A stretch of 13,036 bases of DNA from Planctomicrobium piriforme (GCA_945877965.1 CAMCTH010000058.1:1-13036); one strand, 5' to 3'; numbered from the stretch's first letter, positions 1-7,033 are shown. The notes: generated by a model from the sequence alone, not told the origin. Numbers and translations: made by a program.

Positions 1-1
1 C

Positions 2-517
2 GAGCGACAATTGACCGACCGCAACATTCCGTTCGGCAAGATCCCGATCGGCCTGATGATCGAGGTCCCCGCGGCGGCCGTGGCGATCGACGCCCTGTTG
101 GAAGAGGCCGACTTCGCCTCGATCGGCTCGAACGATTTGGTGCAGTACCTGATGGCGGCCGATCGCGACAATCCAAAGGTGAGCAGCCTCTGCGAACCGC
201 TGAGCCCGGCGGTCCTGATGGTGTTGGCCGAAGTGATCGGGGCCTGCAATAAGGCGGAAAAATCGGTGACGCTGTGCGGCGAGATTGCGGCGATGCCGAA
301 GGCCTGCGTCTTGTTGTTCGGCATGGGCCTGCGGAGCTTCAGCATGAGCCCCGCCTTCGTGCCGACGATCAAAGAGTTGCTGCGTCGCCTGACGCGTGAA
401 CGAGCCGAGAAGATTTTGCACCGCGTGCTTAAACTCCGCACGACGGCGCAAATCGCCCGTTACATGACGGAACAACTCCATGAGATATCGCCGAAGCTGG
501 CGATTCTTGATTCGTAG
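2..517 (+). CDS. ptsI: PTS enzyme I (phosphoenolpyruvate-protein phosphotransferase), C-terminal part
   Basis: Enzyme I takes phosphate from phosphoenolpyruvate and passes it to HPr in the phosphotransferase system; it is cytoplasmic. Only the last ~171 codons are visible. The frame is open to the left edge, so the TTG at 11 is internal, not a start. The visible part is the end of the PEP-binding TIM barrel: a PIGLMIEVPAA segment, SIGSNDLVQYLMAADRDN (the SIGTNDLTQY motif of the family), then LCGEIA with the active-site cysteine, then LLFGMGLRSFSMSP. All family landmarks in this part are intact. A tail of about 45 residues after FSMSP is normal length. It could equally be a PtsP-type (nitrogen PTS) enzyme I, because the distinguishing N-terminus lies outside the window. 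It converges on the TPR gene of the - strand with a 31-base gap. Confidence 0.9.
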   Translation, partial: ERQLTDRNIPFGKIPIGLMIEVPAAAVAIDALLEEADFASIGSNDLVQYLMAADRDNPKVSSLCEPLSPAVLMVLAEVIGACNKAEKSVTLCGEIAAMPKACVLLFGMGLRSFSMSPAFVPTIKELLRRLTRERAEKILHRVLKLRTTAQIARYMTEQLHEISPKLAILDS

Positions 518-548
518 ATCGCACCGCGACGACTTTGTCCGCGATCGT

Positions 549-3077
549 CTATTTGCATTGTGCGGCGATCGCTTCGAACTGTGCTTTCAGCGTCGGACCG
601 CCGAGGTCGGGATGCAGGGCGGCCGTCAACTCCAGGAGTTGGACGGCCCGGGCCTTGTCGCCGCTCTTGAGATAACAACGTGCCAGGCCGAGCCGCGCTC
701 GATACCAGCGCGGCGAACTCTCGCCGGCGGCCCGTTCGACTTCGCGCCATTTCGTCTGCGCCGCGACCGTCGATTCGCGATCGGGCAGCGTTAGCAGGAA
801 CTCGGCGAACGCTTCTTGCACGTCGCCGTCTTGCGGGGCCGCTTTCGCGACCGTCTCCCAGACGCGACGCGCTTCCGCCGTCCGACCGACGGTCGCCAGG
901 GCTTGAGCCTCGGCCAAGCTCGGCCCGGTCTGTTGCTCGTTCAAACGCCGCAGTTCGAACAATCGAAGCACGATCGGCGCGATCTGCGTCCGAGCGGCGG
1001 CAGGCTGTTGTGCAATCATCCGATTGAGCGCCCCGGCGGCGATCGCCCCTTCGCCGGCCGGCACCGCCTTGAGCGTCGCGATCCGCTCGGAGGCCGCCGG
1101 GATGCGACCCGCACCAACGTCCGCCGCAACGAGCAATGTCTCGATGCCGAGTCGCTCGTCTTCCGGCAAATCCGTCGTCGCTGCGAGTTGCGCGAGCAGC
1201 GTTGCCGCGCGGGCCGAACGATCGTCGGTGAATTCGAGCCAGAGTTGCGCCAAGGCCTTGGCGGCGCGACGAGCGAGCGGCAACTGCGGATCGTTCACCC
1301 GTTCGGGCAGTCCGGGAGCGAACGACGCGAAGACGCGCTCCGCCTCGTTCGTCGCCACGACTTGTCCGGAATTATGAATCGCCGCGAACTGCGCCGCAAA
1401 GCAATCGGCGAGCCCCGCGACGGCGTCGTTCGCAGCGGCCGACGTCGGTGATATCCCGGCGAAGGCGGCCACGGCGGCCGGCCAATCTCGCTGTCGTTGC
1501 CGCAAGCGACCGAGCCAAACTCGCGCTTGCGCCGTCGTCGCGTCCTGCGGCCATTTCGCGACGTGTTCGCTCAGCAGGGCCGCATAACGTGCAAATCCGG
1601 CTTGGACTTCATCCCCGTTCTTCAACGTCGCCAAGCTCTGTGCGAAGTTGAAAATGCCTGCCAGATGAGCCTCGGCTGCACGACCGTGCGTCGGCAACGT
1701 CTCGGTGAGTTTCAAGAACCGCTCGGCGGCGAGCAGGTGTCGTCCGCGTTGTTGTTCGATTGCGGCCGCGGTGAAGGCAGCGGCGAACGCGACGTCGGTT
1801 TGTTTTCCTTCGAGGGCCTTGGCAAACGCTTGATCGTAGACTTCGATCGCACCGGCGGCGTTCCCTTGCTGATACAAACTCTCGGCCGCTTTGGCCAACA
1901 ACGCCGCATCGCCGACCGGCGAGGCCGAGATTGCGGCGGCCATCAACGTCTCGGCCCGGCGACTCCAGTAGGCCGAGTGCCGCTCGGCGATCAGCCGGGT
2001 CATCGCTCCCGCCAGTTTCTGTCGCTCGGAGGCCTCCTCGTTACGCCCCGCTTTCGCGGCGTCTTTCGACGAGGCGAGCAGCCATTCCAACACCGCCAGT
2101 CGAAGATCGGGTGCGACCGTTGCGGCGGGATCGGCGTCAGTTTCGCGCACGAATTTTTGGGCTTCGTCGACGAGCCCGGCATTCAAGCGGACGCGAATCC
2201 GCTGAGCCCGCGCGCGCTCGGCGACGTCGGTCTCCGGTTTCTGCTCGTCGATGAGGTTGAGCATCCGTTCAGCCCCGTCGAGATCGCCGAGTAACCGCCG
2301 GCAGACGACCTCATCGAGTCGGGCTTGCCACGCGATCGAGTCGGTCATCTCGGCGCGGACTAACGGCTCAAGCGTTTCCAAGGCTTGATCGAGCGCGGTC
2401 GCCCGATCGGGGCTGCGAGCGGTGTAGCTTTCTCCTTGATTGCGATAAGCCCGCGCGAGTTGATAGTCGGCATTACGTAACAACGCCGCCCATTCCGCGG
2501 CGGTCGGTTCGTCGAGCTTGGTGGTCGGCGCACCGGGACGACTTGCGGTCTGCAACTGCTTGTCGATCTCGCCTCGCACGCGCCGGAGTTGCGTGATGGC
2601 GGTCTGCAAATGCGTGCGTGCCGGTTCGAGGGCCGAGTCCGGAGCGCTCAGCGTTTGTGCCTCTTCACGCAGCAGTTCACCCCACACCAGTTCGTTGATG
2701 CCGCGCTGCACGCCGAGCGGAATTCGCCACGGATCGTCGCCCCCTTCGAAGCGATAGCCGTCGAGCACCGTCGCCGCTGCCGCAAATCGCATATCGCGTT
2801 CCGGAGGGTGCGCATACAAGGCCGATTCGAGCAGCGTCCGCGCCAACTCGATCGAAAACTCAGCCCGCCGTCGTCGTGCGGTGTAAGTCTCGGCGAGTTG
2901 CGATCGACAATAACTCTCGGCCAACTCAAACAAGCGACGTTCGCGCAAGCCCGAGAGAAATCGGCTCTCGGTGGTCTCCAACGTCTGCGCGTAGGAAACG
3001 CTAAGTGATAAATGATAAATGATAAATAGGAGCAGATACGCTCCGTGATTTATCATTTTGCATTTAGCATTTAGCAT
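549..3077 (-). CDS. Large secreted TPR / alpha-solenoid protein, last gene of the Exb operon
   Basis: 842 residues. Residues 1-31 form a signal peptide: a lysine-containing start, a hydrophobic core (AYLLLFIIYHLSLSVS) and a likely cleavage near SYAQ. There is no lipobox cysteine, so a soluble periplasmic protein is expected. The rest is alanine-, leucine- and arginine-rich helical sequence with TPR-like helix pairs throughout, for example ...YQQGNAAGAIEVYDQAFAKAL near the middle and ...CYLKSGDKARAVQLLELTAALHP near the C-terminus. No catalytic motif was seen. The start is the ATG at 3077, preceded by GGAG at 3087-3090 with 9-base spacing; that GGAG overlaps the stop of the upstream exbD, 6 bases away. 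An ATG at codon 8 is an alternative. The start codon and signal-peptide core are made of period-7 AT-rich repeats, unlike the GC-rich body. By position it is probably a scaffold or partner of the ExbB/ExbD complex; that role is inferred. Confidence 0.8.
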   Translation of the reverse strand: MLNAKCKMINHGAYLLLFIIYHLSLSVSYAQTLETTESRFLSGLRERRLFELAESYCRSQLAETYTARRRRAEFSIELARTLLESALYAHPPERDMRFAAAATVLDGYRFEGGDDPWRIPLGVQRGINELVWGELLREEAQTLSAPDSALEPARTHLQTAITQLRRVRGEIDKQLQTASRPGAPTTKLDEPTAAEWAALLRNADYQLARAYRNQGESYTARSPDRATALDQALETLEPLVRAEMTDSIAWQARLDEVVCRRLLGDLDGAERMLNLIDEQKPETDVAERARAQRIRVRLNAGLVDEAQKFVRETDADPAATVAPDLRLAVLEWLLASSKDAAKAGRNEEASERQKLAGAMTRLIAERHSAYWSRRAETLMAAAISASPVGDAALLAKAAESLYQQGNAAGAIEVYDQAFAKALEGKQTDVAFAAAFTAAAIEQQRGRHLLAAERFLKLTETLPTHGRAAEAHLAGIFNFAQSLATLKNGDEVQAGFARYAALLSEHVAKWPQDATTAQARVWLGRLRQRQRDWPAAVAAFAGISPTSAAANDAVAGLADCFAAQFAAIHNSGQVVATNEAERVFASFAPGLPERVNDPQLPLARRAAKALAQLWLEFTDDRSARAATLLAQLAATTDLPEDERLGIETLLVAADVGAGRIPAASERIATLKAVPAGEGAIAAGALNRMIAQQPAAARTQIAPIVLRLFELRRLNEQQTGPSLAEAQALATVGRTAEARRVWETVAKAAPQDGDVQEAFAEFLLTLPDRESTVAAQTKWREVERAAGESSPRWYRARLGLARCYLKSGDKARAVQLLELTAALHPDLGGPTLKAQFEAIAAQCK

Positions 3078-3083
3078 TTCGAA
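3006..3083. repeat. Inverted period-7 repeat arrays around a small hairpin
   Basis: Three exact TGATAAA units (3006-3026) face five period-7 units of type TTTNNNA (3049-3083: TTTATCA, TTTTGCA, TTTAGCA, TTTAGCA, TTTCGAA). Between them GGAGC (3029-3033) and GCTCC (3040-3044) form a hairpin with loop AGATAC, extended outward by GATAAAT (3021-3027) pairing with ATTTATC (3048-3054). The block is AT-rich in a GC-rich neighbourhood. It lies inside the start of the downstream TPR gene and encodes its start codon and the hydrophobic core of the signal peptide. Confidence 0.85.
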
Positions 3084-3548
3084 TCACTCCGGCGTTACGA
3101 ATTGCACTTTTTCGTAACCGAGTTGGAGTGCGAGGTCGTAGACGTCGATGGCATCGGCCAGCGGCACGTCGTCGGCGGCGTCGAGCACGACTGGCACGAT
3201 CGATTTGTACTCCCGCACCCGGGCCAGCGCGGCGAGTCGGCGTTCGACGTCGGTCAGGTTCCCGCACGAGTCGCCGTTGACGGTCCACGACGTTCGGCCG
3301 ACGCTGCGTCCGAGCGTTACTTCCACTTGCTTCAAGTCTTCGAGTTCCGGCGGCACCGGTTGATTCGTGCTCGCGCCCCCTCCTGAGGCCGACGGCTTCG
3401 GCGTCGCTGGTAGCGATTTCTCCGGCGGCTGAAAGTTGACCGTGCAGACGAAGAAGATGAGCAACTGAAAAACGACGTCGATCATCGGCGTCATTTGGAT
3501 GTCGAACCGCGCCCGCGACGAGTTGTTGTAGCCGGTGAGTCGCATCAT
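3084..3548 (-). CDS. exbD: ExbD/TolR family protein, second copy
   Basis: 154 residues. ExbD/TolR proteins are stator subunits that, with ExbB/TolQ, convert proton flow across the inner membrane into motion of a partner protein. A short cytoplasmic N-terminus is followed by one membrane helix beginning at MTPMIDVVFQLLIFFVCTV. The proton-relay aspartate (PMID, residue 24) is present. A low-complexity Pro/Ser/Gly linker (about 45-68) leads to a periplasmic domain ending in a typical ExbD C-terminus (ALQLGYEKVQFV). Two cysteines are present, one in the helix region and one in the periplasmic domain (NGDSCGN). The start ATG at 3548 overlaps the stop of the preceding exbD by ATGA, suggesting translational coupling. 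A second ATG follows immediately (3545). The two exbD proteins share the helix motif but differ strongly outside it, so this is an old or specialised pair rather than a recent duplication. Confidence 0.88.
   Translation of the reverse strand: MMRLTGYNNSSRARFDIQMTPMIDVVFQLLIFFVCTVNFQPPEKSLPATPKPSASGGGASTNQPVPPELEDLKQVEVTLGRSVGRTSWTVNGDSCGNLTDVERRLAALARVREYKSIVPVVLDAADDVPLADAIDVYDLALQLGYEKVQFVTPE
3087..3090 (-). promoter_or_regulatory. Ribosome site of the large TPR gene
   Basis: GGAG on the - strand, nine bases before the ATG at 3077 and just before the TGA of exbD. It implies that translation starts at the repeat-derived ATG rather than at a codon beyond the repeats. Confidence 0.6.
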
Positions 3549-3961
3549 TCAGCCTTCACGACGGCGAACGCGACCTTGTCGACGTTGTGCTTCAGGCACT
3601 CGCGCATGACCGGCTTCACCCGTCCGTATTCCACGGTCCGATCGCAACGAATGCGAACTTCGAGCGGCTCCGGCTTGGTTCGTTCGAAAGCCAAGCGGCG
3701 GCCCAACTCGGCGGGGTCCATCGCTTCGCCGGCCAGCAGCAACGTGCCGTCGGCGGTCAGGCTGACCGTCACACGCCGCATGGCGTCGTCTTGCGGATCG
3801 CGACCGCTCTCGGCAGTCGGCAAGTTCAGGTCCACGGCGTTCTCTTGCTGCGCCATGTTACTGCTGACGAGAAAGAAAATGATGAGCAAGAACGTGACGT
3901 CGATCATCGGCGTCATGTTGAATTCGAGGCTGCCGCGCTGGCGATAGACCGGCATCTTCAT
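3545..3961 (-). CDS. exbD: ExbD/TolR family protein, first copy
   Basis: 138 residues. It has the standard ExbD layout: a basic N-terminus (MKMPVYRQRG), a single membrane helix FNMTPMIDVTFLLIIFFLVSS with the essential aspartate at residue 21, and a compact periplasmic domain with the usual ending (RVKPVMRECLKHNVDKVAFAV). The frame stays open upstream to 4423, but the real start is the ATG at 3961. It overlaps the stop of exbB as ATGA, has GGGAG at 3969-3973 seven bases upstream, and gives the normal ExbD N-terminus; the upstream residues read as the exbB sequence in another frame. It probably assembles with the adjacent ExbB and the second ExbD in the inner membrane. Confidence 0.9.
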   Translation of the reverse strand: MKMPVYRQRGSLEFNMTPMIDVTFLLIIFFLVSSNMAQQENAVDLNLPTAESGRDPQDDAMRRVTVSLTADGTLLLAGEAMDPAELGRRLAFERTKPEPLEVRIRCDRTVEYGRVKPVMRECLKHNVDKVAFAVVKAE

Positions 3962-4764
3962 GAGGCGGCTCCCGCGGCGGGAGGCGGACGACGGGGCGGG
4001 GCCGACCCGCGACGGAGCGGCGCGAATACATGCTGCGCGACGTACGCCGTCTCGGCGATCAGGCCGTCGATTCGATTGCGAAAGATCGCGAAGGCAGCGA
4101 GCGTCGGGATCGCAACGACCAAGCCTTCGACCGTAGTGACGAGCGCTTTGTAAATGCCGTCGGCCAGATCCCCCGCGCGGGCTGCGCCTTGCGTGTCGGC
4201 CACGGTCGCGAAGGTTTCGATCATGCCGACGACCGTGCCGAGCAGTCCGAGCATCGGCGCGATGTTGCCGATGACCGAGATGTATTCCGCCTTGCGATAG
4301 AGCCGTGCCGCCTGCTCGGCGACGGCGTCTTCCATGGCTTTCTCGACCACGGACCAACCGCCGTCGAGTTCGGCGATGCCGGTTTGCAGGACATACGCCA
4401 GCGTCGACGGTTGCAGCTTGCACGCCTGTTCGGCCTGCGCCGGCTGACCGTTGCGCAAGTGATCGCGAACTTTTTCGGCGAGTCCCGGCGGCATCAGCGT
4501 GTTGCGGCGAATGGTGAGCAACTGCTCGATCGAAAGTGAAACGGCAACGACGGAGAGCAACAAGATCGTGTGACCGATCATCCCTCCTTCAGCCAGCAGA
4601 TAGAAGAACCCGGGGACTTGCCGCGGAGCGGCGGCGGGCAGCGGGGCGGTGCCGCGCGGCGCAGGGGCTTGTGCGAAGAGCGGCAGCACGCACGCCGAGG
4701 CGGCGACGAACAATACGATCCGAAGCGATTTCATTCCGTGGCGTCCGTTCAGGCAAAGTTTCAT
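3958..4764 (-). CDS. exbB: ExbB/TolQ/MotA-type proton channel protein with N-terminal signal sequence
   Basis: 268 residues. It is the channel subunit that pairs with ExbD. A signal-like hydrophobic stretch lies at about 13-31, followed by a Pro/Ala-rich linker. The first family membrane helix is at about 62-85. A cytoplasmic segment leads to the conserved helices: NIAPMLGLLGTVVGM (about 168-181) and ALVTTVEGLVVAIPT (about 207-221). The two pore threonines of the family are present (T177 in LLGT, T211 in VTT). The position matching Glu176 of E. coli ExbB is lysine (K206), with a glutamate seven residues later (E213). The start at 4764 overlaps the upstream stop as ATGA. The in-frame ATG at 4734 (MKSLRIVLFV) gives a more usual signal peptide and is a real alternative. 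The C-terminus is a Pro/Ala-rich tail. The extra N-terminal signal region is absent from E. coli ExbB. Confidence 0.88.
   Translation of the reverse strand: MKLCLNGRHGMKSLRIVLFVAASACVLPLFAQAPAPRGTAPLPAAAPRQVPGFFYLLAEGGMIGHTILLLSVVAVSLSIEQLLTIRRNTLMPPGLAEKVRDHLRNGQPAQAEQACKLQPSTLAYVLQTGIAELDGGWSVVEKAMEDAVAEQAARLYRKAEYISVIGNIAPMLGLLGTVVGMIETFATVADTQGAARAGDLADGIYKALVTTVEGLVVAIPTLAAFAIFRNRIDGLIAETAYVAQHVFAPLRRGSAPPRRPPPAAGAAS
3969..3973 (-). promoter_or_regulatory. Ribosome site of the first exbD
   Basis: GGGAG on the - strand, seven bases before the ATG at 3961. With the ATGA overlap it fixes the exbD start inside a longer open frame. Confidence 0.6.
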
Positions 4765-5801
4765 TTCGTCGTCGGCTGCAACTCCGTCAGCCGATCTTTC
4801 GCTCCCGCCGCGGCGATCGCTTGCGGGAAGTCGCGCACCAGTTCACGATACAGGCTCGCCGCCTGCTGGGGCTGCGCGAGTTGCTCGAGCGCTTGACCCG
4901 CACTCCATAACGCCTCGGCGGCGAGTCGCGGTTGTTCATCGCCGTAAAGGATCGGGACGCGCAGCAACGTCAAGGCGGCGCGCTCCGGTTGATTGCGCTG
5001 TGACCAAGCTCGGCCGACGACGAGATATGGCCCGGGTCGCAACGGCTCGGGGATTTTTTCCAGGGCACGTTGCCAACCGTTCACCGTGTCGGCCTCGGCC
5101 GTGACGGCGGCGGCCCGCCAGAGTTGGGCCTCGGCCAATTGCGCGATCCGCGAGTCGGCGTTTTGCGCGAGTTCGCGGAGTCGGCGCAACGCTTCGCTCC
5201 GCTCGGGCGTCGCCAGCAGAAAGCTCGAACCGAGCAGGGCCGCGAGATGCGCAGATCGATCGGCGGCCCAGAGTTTGGCTTTCGCCTCCAGCGACGGCGG
5301 CGGGGCGGTCGTCGTCCAAGGGAGCGGAATCGTCGCGAAATACGGCGTCGCGGGATCTTCTTTCGTCAGCAATAAAAACTGGTCGGCGGCGGCTTCCCAA
5401 CGATCGAGTTCGCGCAACGTCGCGATCAGCCGCGACTGAATGAGTCGCCGGGCCCAGCGTCGCGGCTCGGCCGCTAAGGCCGATTGATACTTCGTCGCCG
5501 CTGTCGCGAAATCGCGTCGCCGCCAGGCTTCGTCGCCGGCCGCATGATCGGCGTGCCACTTGCTGCGAACCTCAACGACTTGCTTCCCCGGCACGCTGCG
5601 CGAAGCCCCCGCGGCATCCTGATACGTCAGCAGTCCGCCGTTGTATTCGACGACGGTCCCCGAGAGAACGATTCGACCTGGATCGTCGGGCCGCGGCGAG
5701 AGAACGATCGTGTCTTGCGCGACGGCGCCGTTCGCCAGGATCGCGACGAGCGCGAAGCAAAGGCGGAAGGGGGAAGGGGGAAGGGGGAATGATAGGAACA
5801 T
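4761..5801 (-). CDS. Secreted protein with N-terminal beta domain and TPR repeats
   Basis: 346 residues from the ATG at 5801. A signal peptide occupies about 1-29 and ends ANGAVAQ, with likely cleavage after AVA. Residues ~30-80 look like a small beta domain (IVLSGTVVEYNGGLLTYQDAAG...SVPGKQVVEVRS). TPR-like helices follow to the end, the last being AASLYRELVRDFPQAIAAAGAKDRL, which resembles the C-terminal repeats of CpoB/YbgF, the periplasmic partner of the Tol system. The frame is open upstream to a GTG at 5837, but that adds 12 residues encoded by repeat DNA ahead of a complete signal peptide, so 5801 is preferred; no strong ribosome site precedes either. Residues 3-14 of the signal peptide (LSFPLPPSPFRL) are encoded by period-7 repeats. 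The gene overlaps exbB by ATGA. A role as a periplasmic accessory of the Exb complex is inferred. Confidence 0.75.
   Translation of the reverse strand: MFLSFPLPPSPFRLCFALVAILANGAVAQDTIVLSPRPDDPGRIVLSGTVVEYNGGLLTYQDAAGASRSVPGKQVVEVRSKWHADHAAGDEAWRRRDFATAATKYQSALAAEPRRWARRLIQSRLIATLRELDRWEAAADQFLLLTKEDPATPYFATIPLPWTTTAPPPSLEAKAKLWAADRSAHLAALLGSSFLLATPERSEALRRLRELAQNADSRIAQLAEAQLWRAAAVTAEADTVNGWQRALEKIPEPLRPGPYLVVGRAWSQRNQPERAALTLLRVPILYGDEQPRLAAEALWSAGQALEQLAQPQQAASLYRELVRDFPQAIAAAGAKDRLTELQPTTK
5760..5795 (-). repeat. Period-7 TTCCCCC array within a signal peptide sequence
   Basis: On the - strand, CTATCA is followed by three TTCCCCC units and one TTCCGCC unit, then TT. The array begins at codon 3 of the beta/TPR gene and encodes LSFPLPPSPFRL. 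It matches the array at 7625-7660 at 31 of 36 bases and has the same reading frame and the same distance from the ATG. Confidence 0.85.
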
Positions 5802-5821
5802 GATCGACGTGCCGTTTCTTA

Positions 5822-5856
5822 ACTGCTCACTGTCCACTGCTTACTGCGCACTGATG
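5822..5856. repeat. Period-7 ACTGNNN array at the VWA/TPR gene junction
   Basis: Five consecutive heptamers, ACTGCTC, ACTGTCC, ACTGCTT, ACTGCGC and ACTGATG, keep the first four bases fixed and vary the last three. On the - strand they read NNNCAGT and contain the last codons (ISAQ) and the TAA stop of the VWA gene. They also contain the upstream in-frame GTG at 5837 of the next gene. Confidence 0.8.
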
Positions 5857-6851
5857 TCCACATACACGCTGCTGCCGTTGTTTTCTTCCGCCACGCGATC
5901 GAGGAAATTGTATTTGCGAATCTTCGGGCCGAGTCCGAACTCGATGGTGTTGATGACCGCGCGGCCGCCGTTCAGTCGTTTGATCCGTTCGAGTTGGCCC
6001 GGCGAAAGTTCCGGTTGGTCGGCGTCGGTGAGAAAGAAAATCACGTCGGGCGATAACTTGAGGCCCATCATCATCGCCGGTTCGTGCTGCGTCGCGCCGT
6101 CGGCCGAGATGCTTCCGACGAAACGTTCCGCCTCGCGCTTGTTCTGCGGTGTGGCAAACATCAGATTCGCTAGGCCGCTCAGCTTCATGATCGACGGCTC
6201 TTCGTTGTAGAAGATGATCTGGAATTGATGCGTGTCGCCGAGATCGGCGAGGCTGCGCAATAATTCGCGCTTGGCGGCATTGAGCGCTTTGTTCCCGGAG
6301 CCTCCCATGCTGCCGGAGCGGTCGAAGACGTAGACGAATTTGAACCCCTCGCCGTTGAGGCCGTAGACTTTCGTCCGACCTCGTCCCGCAGTCGGCATCG
6401 TCTTTGCGCCGGGCCCGTCGAGCAACCCGCCGCCGCCGAGCAACGGTTGGCCGGTTGAGAGTCCGAGCCCCGTGGCGTCGGCCGCTTTCGGCAAGGCCGA
6501 AGCGAGATCAACCGGCGAGGCCGCGCCGCCGAGCAGTTGCCCCACATCAACCGGTCCGGGCGATGACGACTCGGCCGTGCTATCGGACGTTGCGGCCGGT
6601 CGTTCGACGTACACCGCCCCCTCGGGCGTGTTCCGCTTGGCGACCAACTCGACGACGCGCAAAAGTTCCGGCTCTTCGCCCGCCGGTTTGAGGACCGTCT
6701 TCCAAGTGAGCCCGAGCAGCAAGAAGAGCGTTAGATGGAAGAGGGTCGAGAGTCCCCAGGTCTGAAAGTAGGTGCTCAGCCGGGTCTGGCTCGCTTCGAC
6801 GTCGCGCAGGTCGGCGATCGGCGGCATCGGGCGAAGGGCCGAGGGGGGCAC
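5841..6851 (-). CDS. Membrane-anchored VWA-domain protein with TonB/TolA-like N-terminal helix
   Basis: 336 residues, first gene of the operon. A cytoplasmic N-terminus of ~31 residues is followed by one membrane helix at about 32-50 (GLSTLFHLTLFLLLGLTW). This contains S-x-x-x-H (S35, H39), the pattern TonB and TolA use to contact ExbB-ExbD or TolQ-TolR. A Gly/Ser/Pro-rich linker (~55-160) leads to a VWA domain at about 165-334. The metal site appears intact: DRSGSM (D-x-S-x-S, ~175-179), a threonine in GATQHEP (~252) and an aspartate in FLTDAD (~273-275). The start is GTG at 6851, supported by GGAG at 6860-6863 with 8-base spacing; an ATG at 6827 is less likely. The stop codon lies inside an ACTGNNN repeat array. 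The operon promoter must lie in 6864-6961; TAAAAT (- strand, 6910-6915) is a weak -10 candidate. VWA and anchor are clear; a force-transducing role is inferred. Confidence 0.85.
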   Translation of the reverse strand: MPPSALRPMPPIADLRDVEASQTRLSTYFQTWGLSTLFHLTLFLLLGLTWKTVLKPAGEEPELLRVVELVAKRNTPEGAVYVERPAATSDSTAESSSPGPVDVGQLLGGAASPVDLASALPKAADATGLGLSTGQPLLGGGGLLDGPGAKTMPTAGRGRTKVYGLNGEGFKFVYVFDRSGSMGGSGNKALNAAKRELLRSLADLGDTHQFQIIFYNEEPSIMKLSGLANLMFATPQNKREAERFVGSISADGATQHEPAMMMGLKLSPDVIFFLTDADQPELSPGQLERIKRLNGGRAVINTIEFGLGPKIRKYNFLDRVAEENNGSSVYVDISAQ

Positions 6852-6859
6852 GCGAAAAT

Positions 6860-6863
6860 CTCC
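6860..6863 (-). promoter_or_regulatory. Ribosome site supporting the GTG start of the VWA gene
   Basis: GGAG on the - strand, eight bases before the GTG at 6851. It supports this start over the ATG at 6827. Confidence 0.6.
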
Positions 6864-6996
6864 GGAAGCTCAACCGCGCCAATAGATTACGATGCGACGC
6901 CTGTGCGGAATTTTAGGAGATCGACGAAATCGAGGGAAGAGGAGCCCGGGCCAAGTGAGTCATGGCGTTCGTCTACTGCGATCGAAACGGTCTCTC

Positions 6997-7002
6997 TATA
7001 AT
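6997..7002 (+). promoter_or_regulatory. Probable -10 box of the def promoter
   Basis: A perfect TATAAT lies 32 bases before the def GTG. No good -35 is seen at 16-18 base spacing (TACTGC at 6974-6979 is the nearest), so only the -10 is supported. Transcription would start near 7009, placing the whole leader between 7009 and 7033. Confidence 0.5.
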
Positions 7003-7023
7003 CCTACGCTTCCCTCAAGTTCC

Positions 7024-7027
7024 GGAG
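7024..7027 (+). promoter_or_regulatory. Ribosome site deciding the def start
   Basis: GGAG, six bases before the GTG at 7034. It favours this start over the upstream ATG at 6962, which has no such site. Confidence 0.7.
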
Positions 7028-7033
7028 TTGCCA

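Noticed and set aside
515..548. Possible bidirectional terminator between enzyme I and the TPR gene (GATCGC 517-522 pairing with GCGATC 541-546)
   Set aside because: The stem is only six bases with an 18-base loop and no T run on either side, so it is too weak to call.
1497..2294. 265-codon + strand open frame inside the large TPR gene
   Set aside because: No start signal, no recognisable domain, and the opposite strand is a continuous TPR coding sequence.
3962..4423. Upstream extension of the first exbD frame to 4423
   Set aside because: The region is exbB read in another frame; the ATGA overlap, ribosome site and family N-terminus all place the start at 3961.
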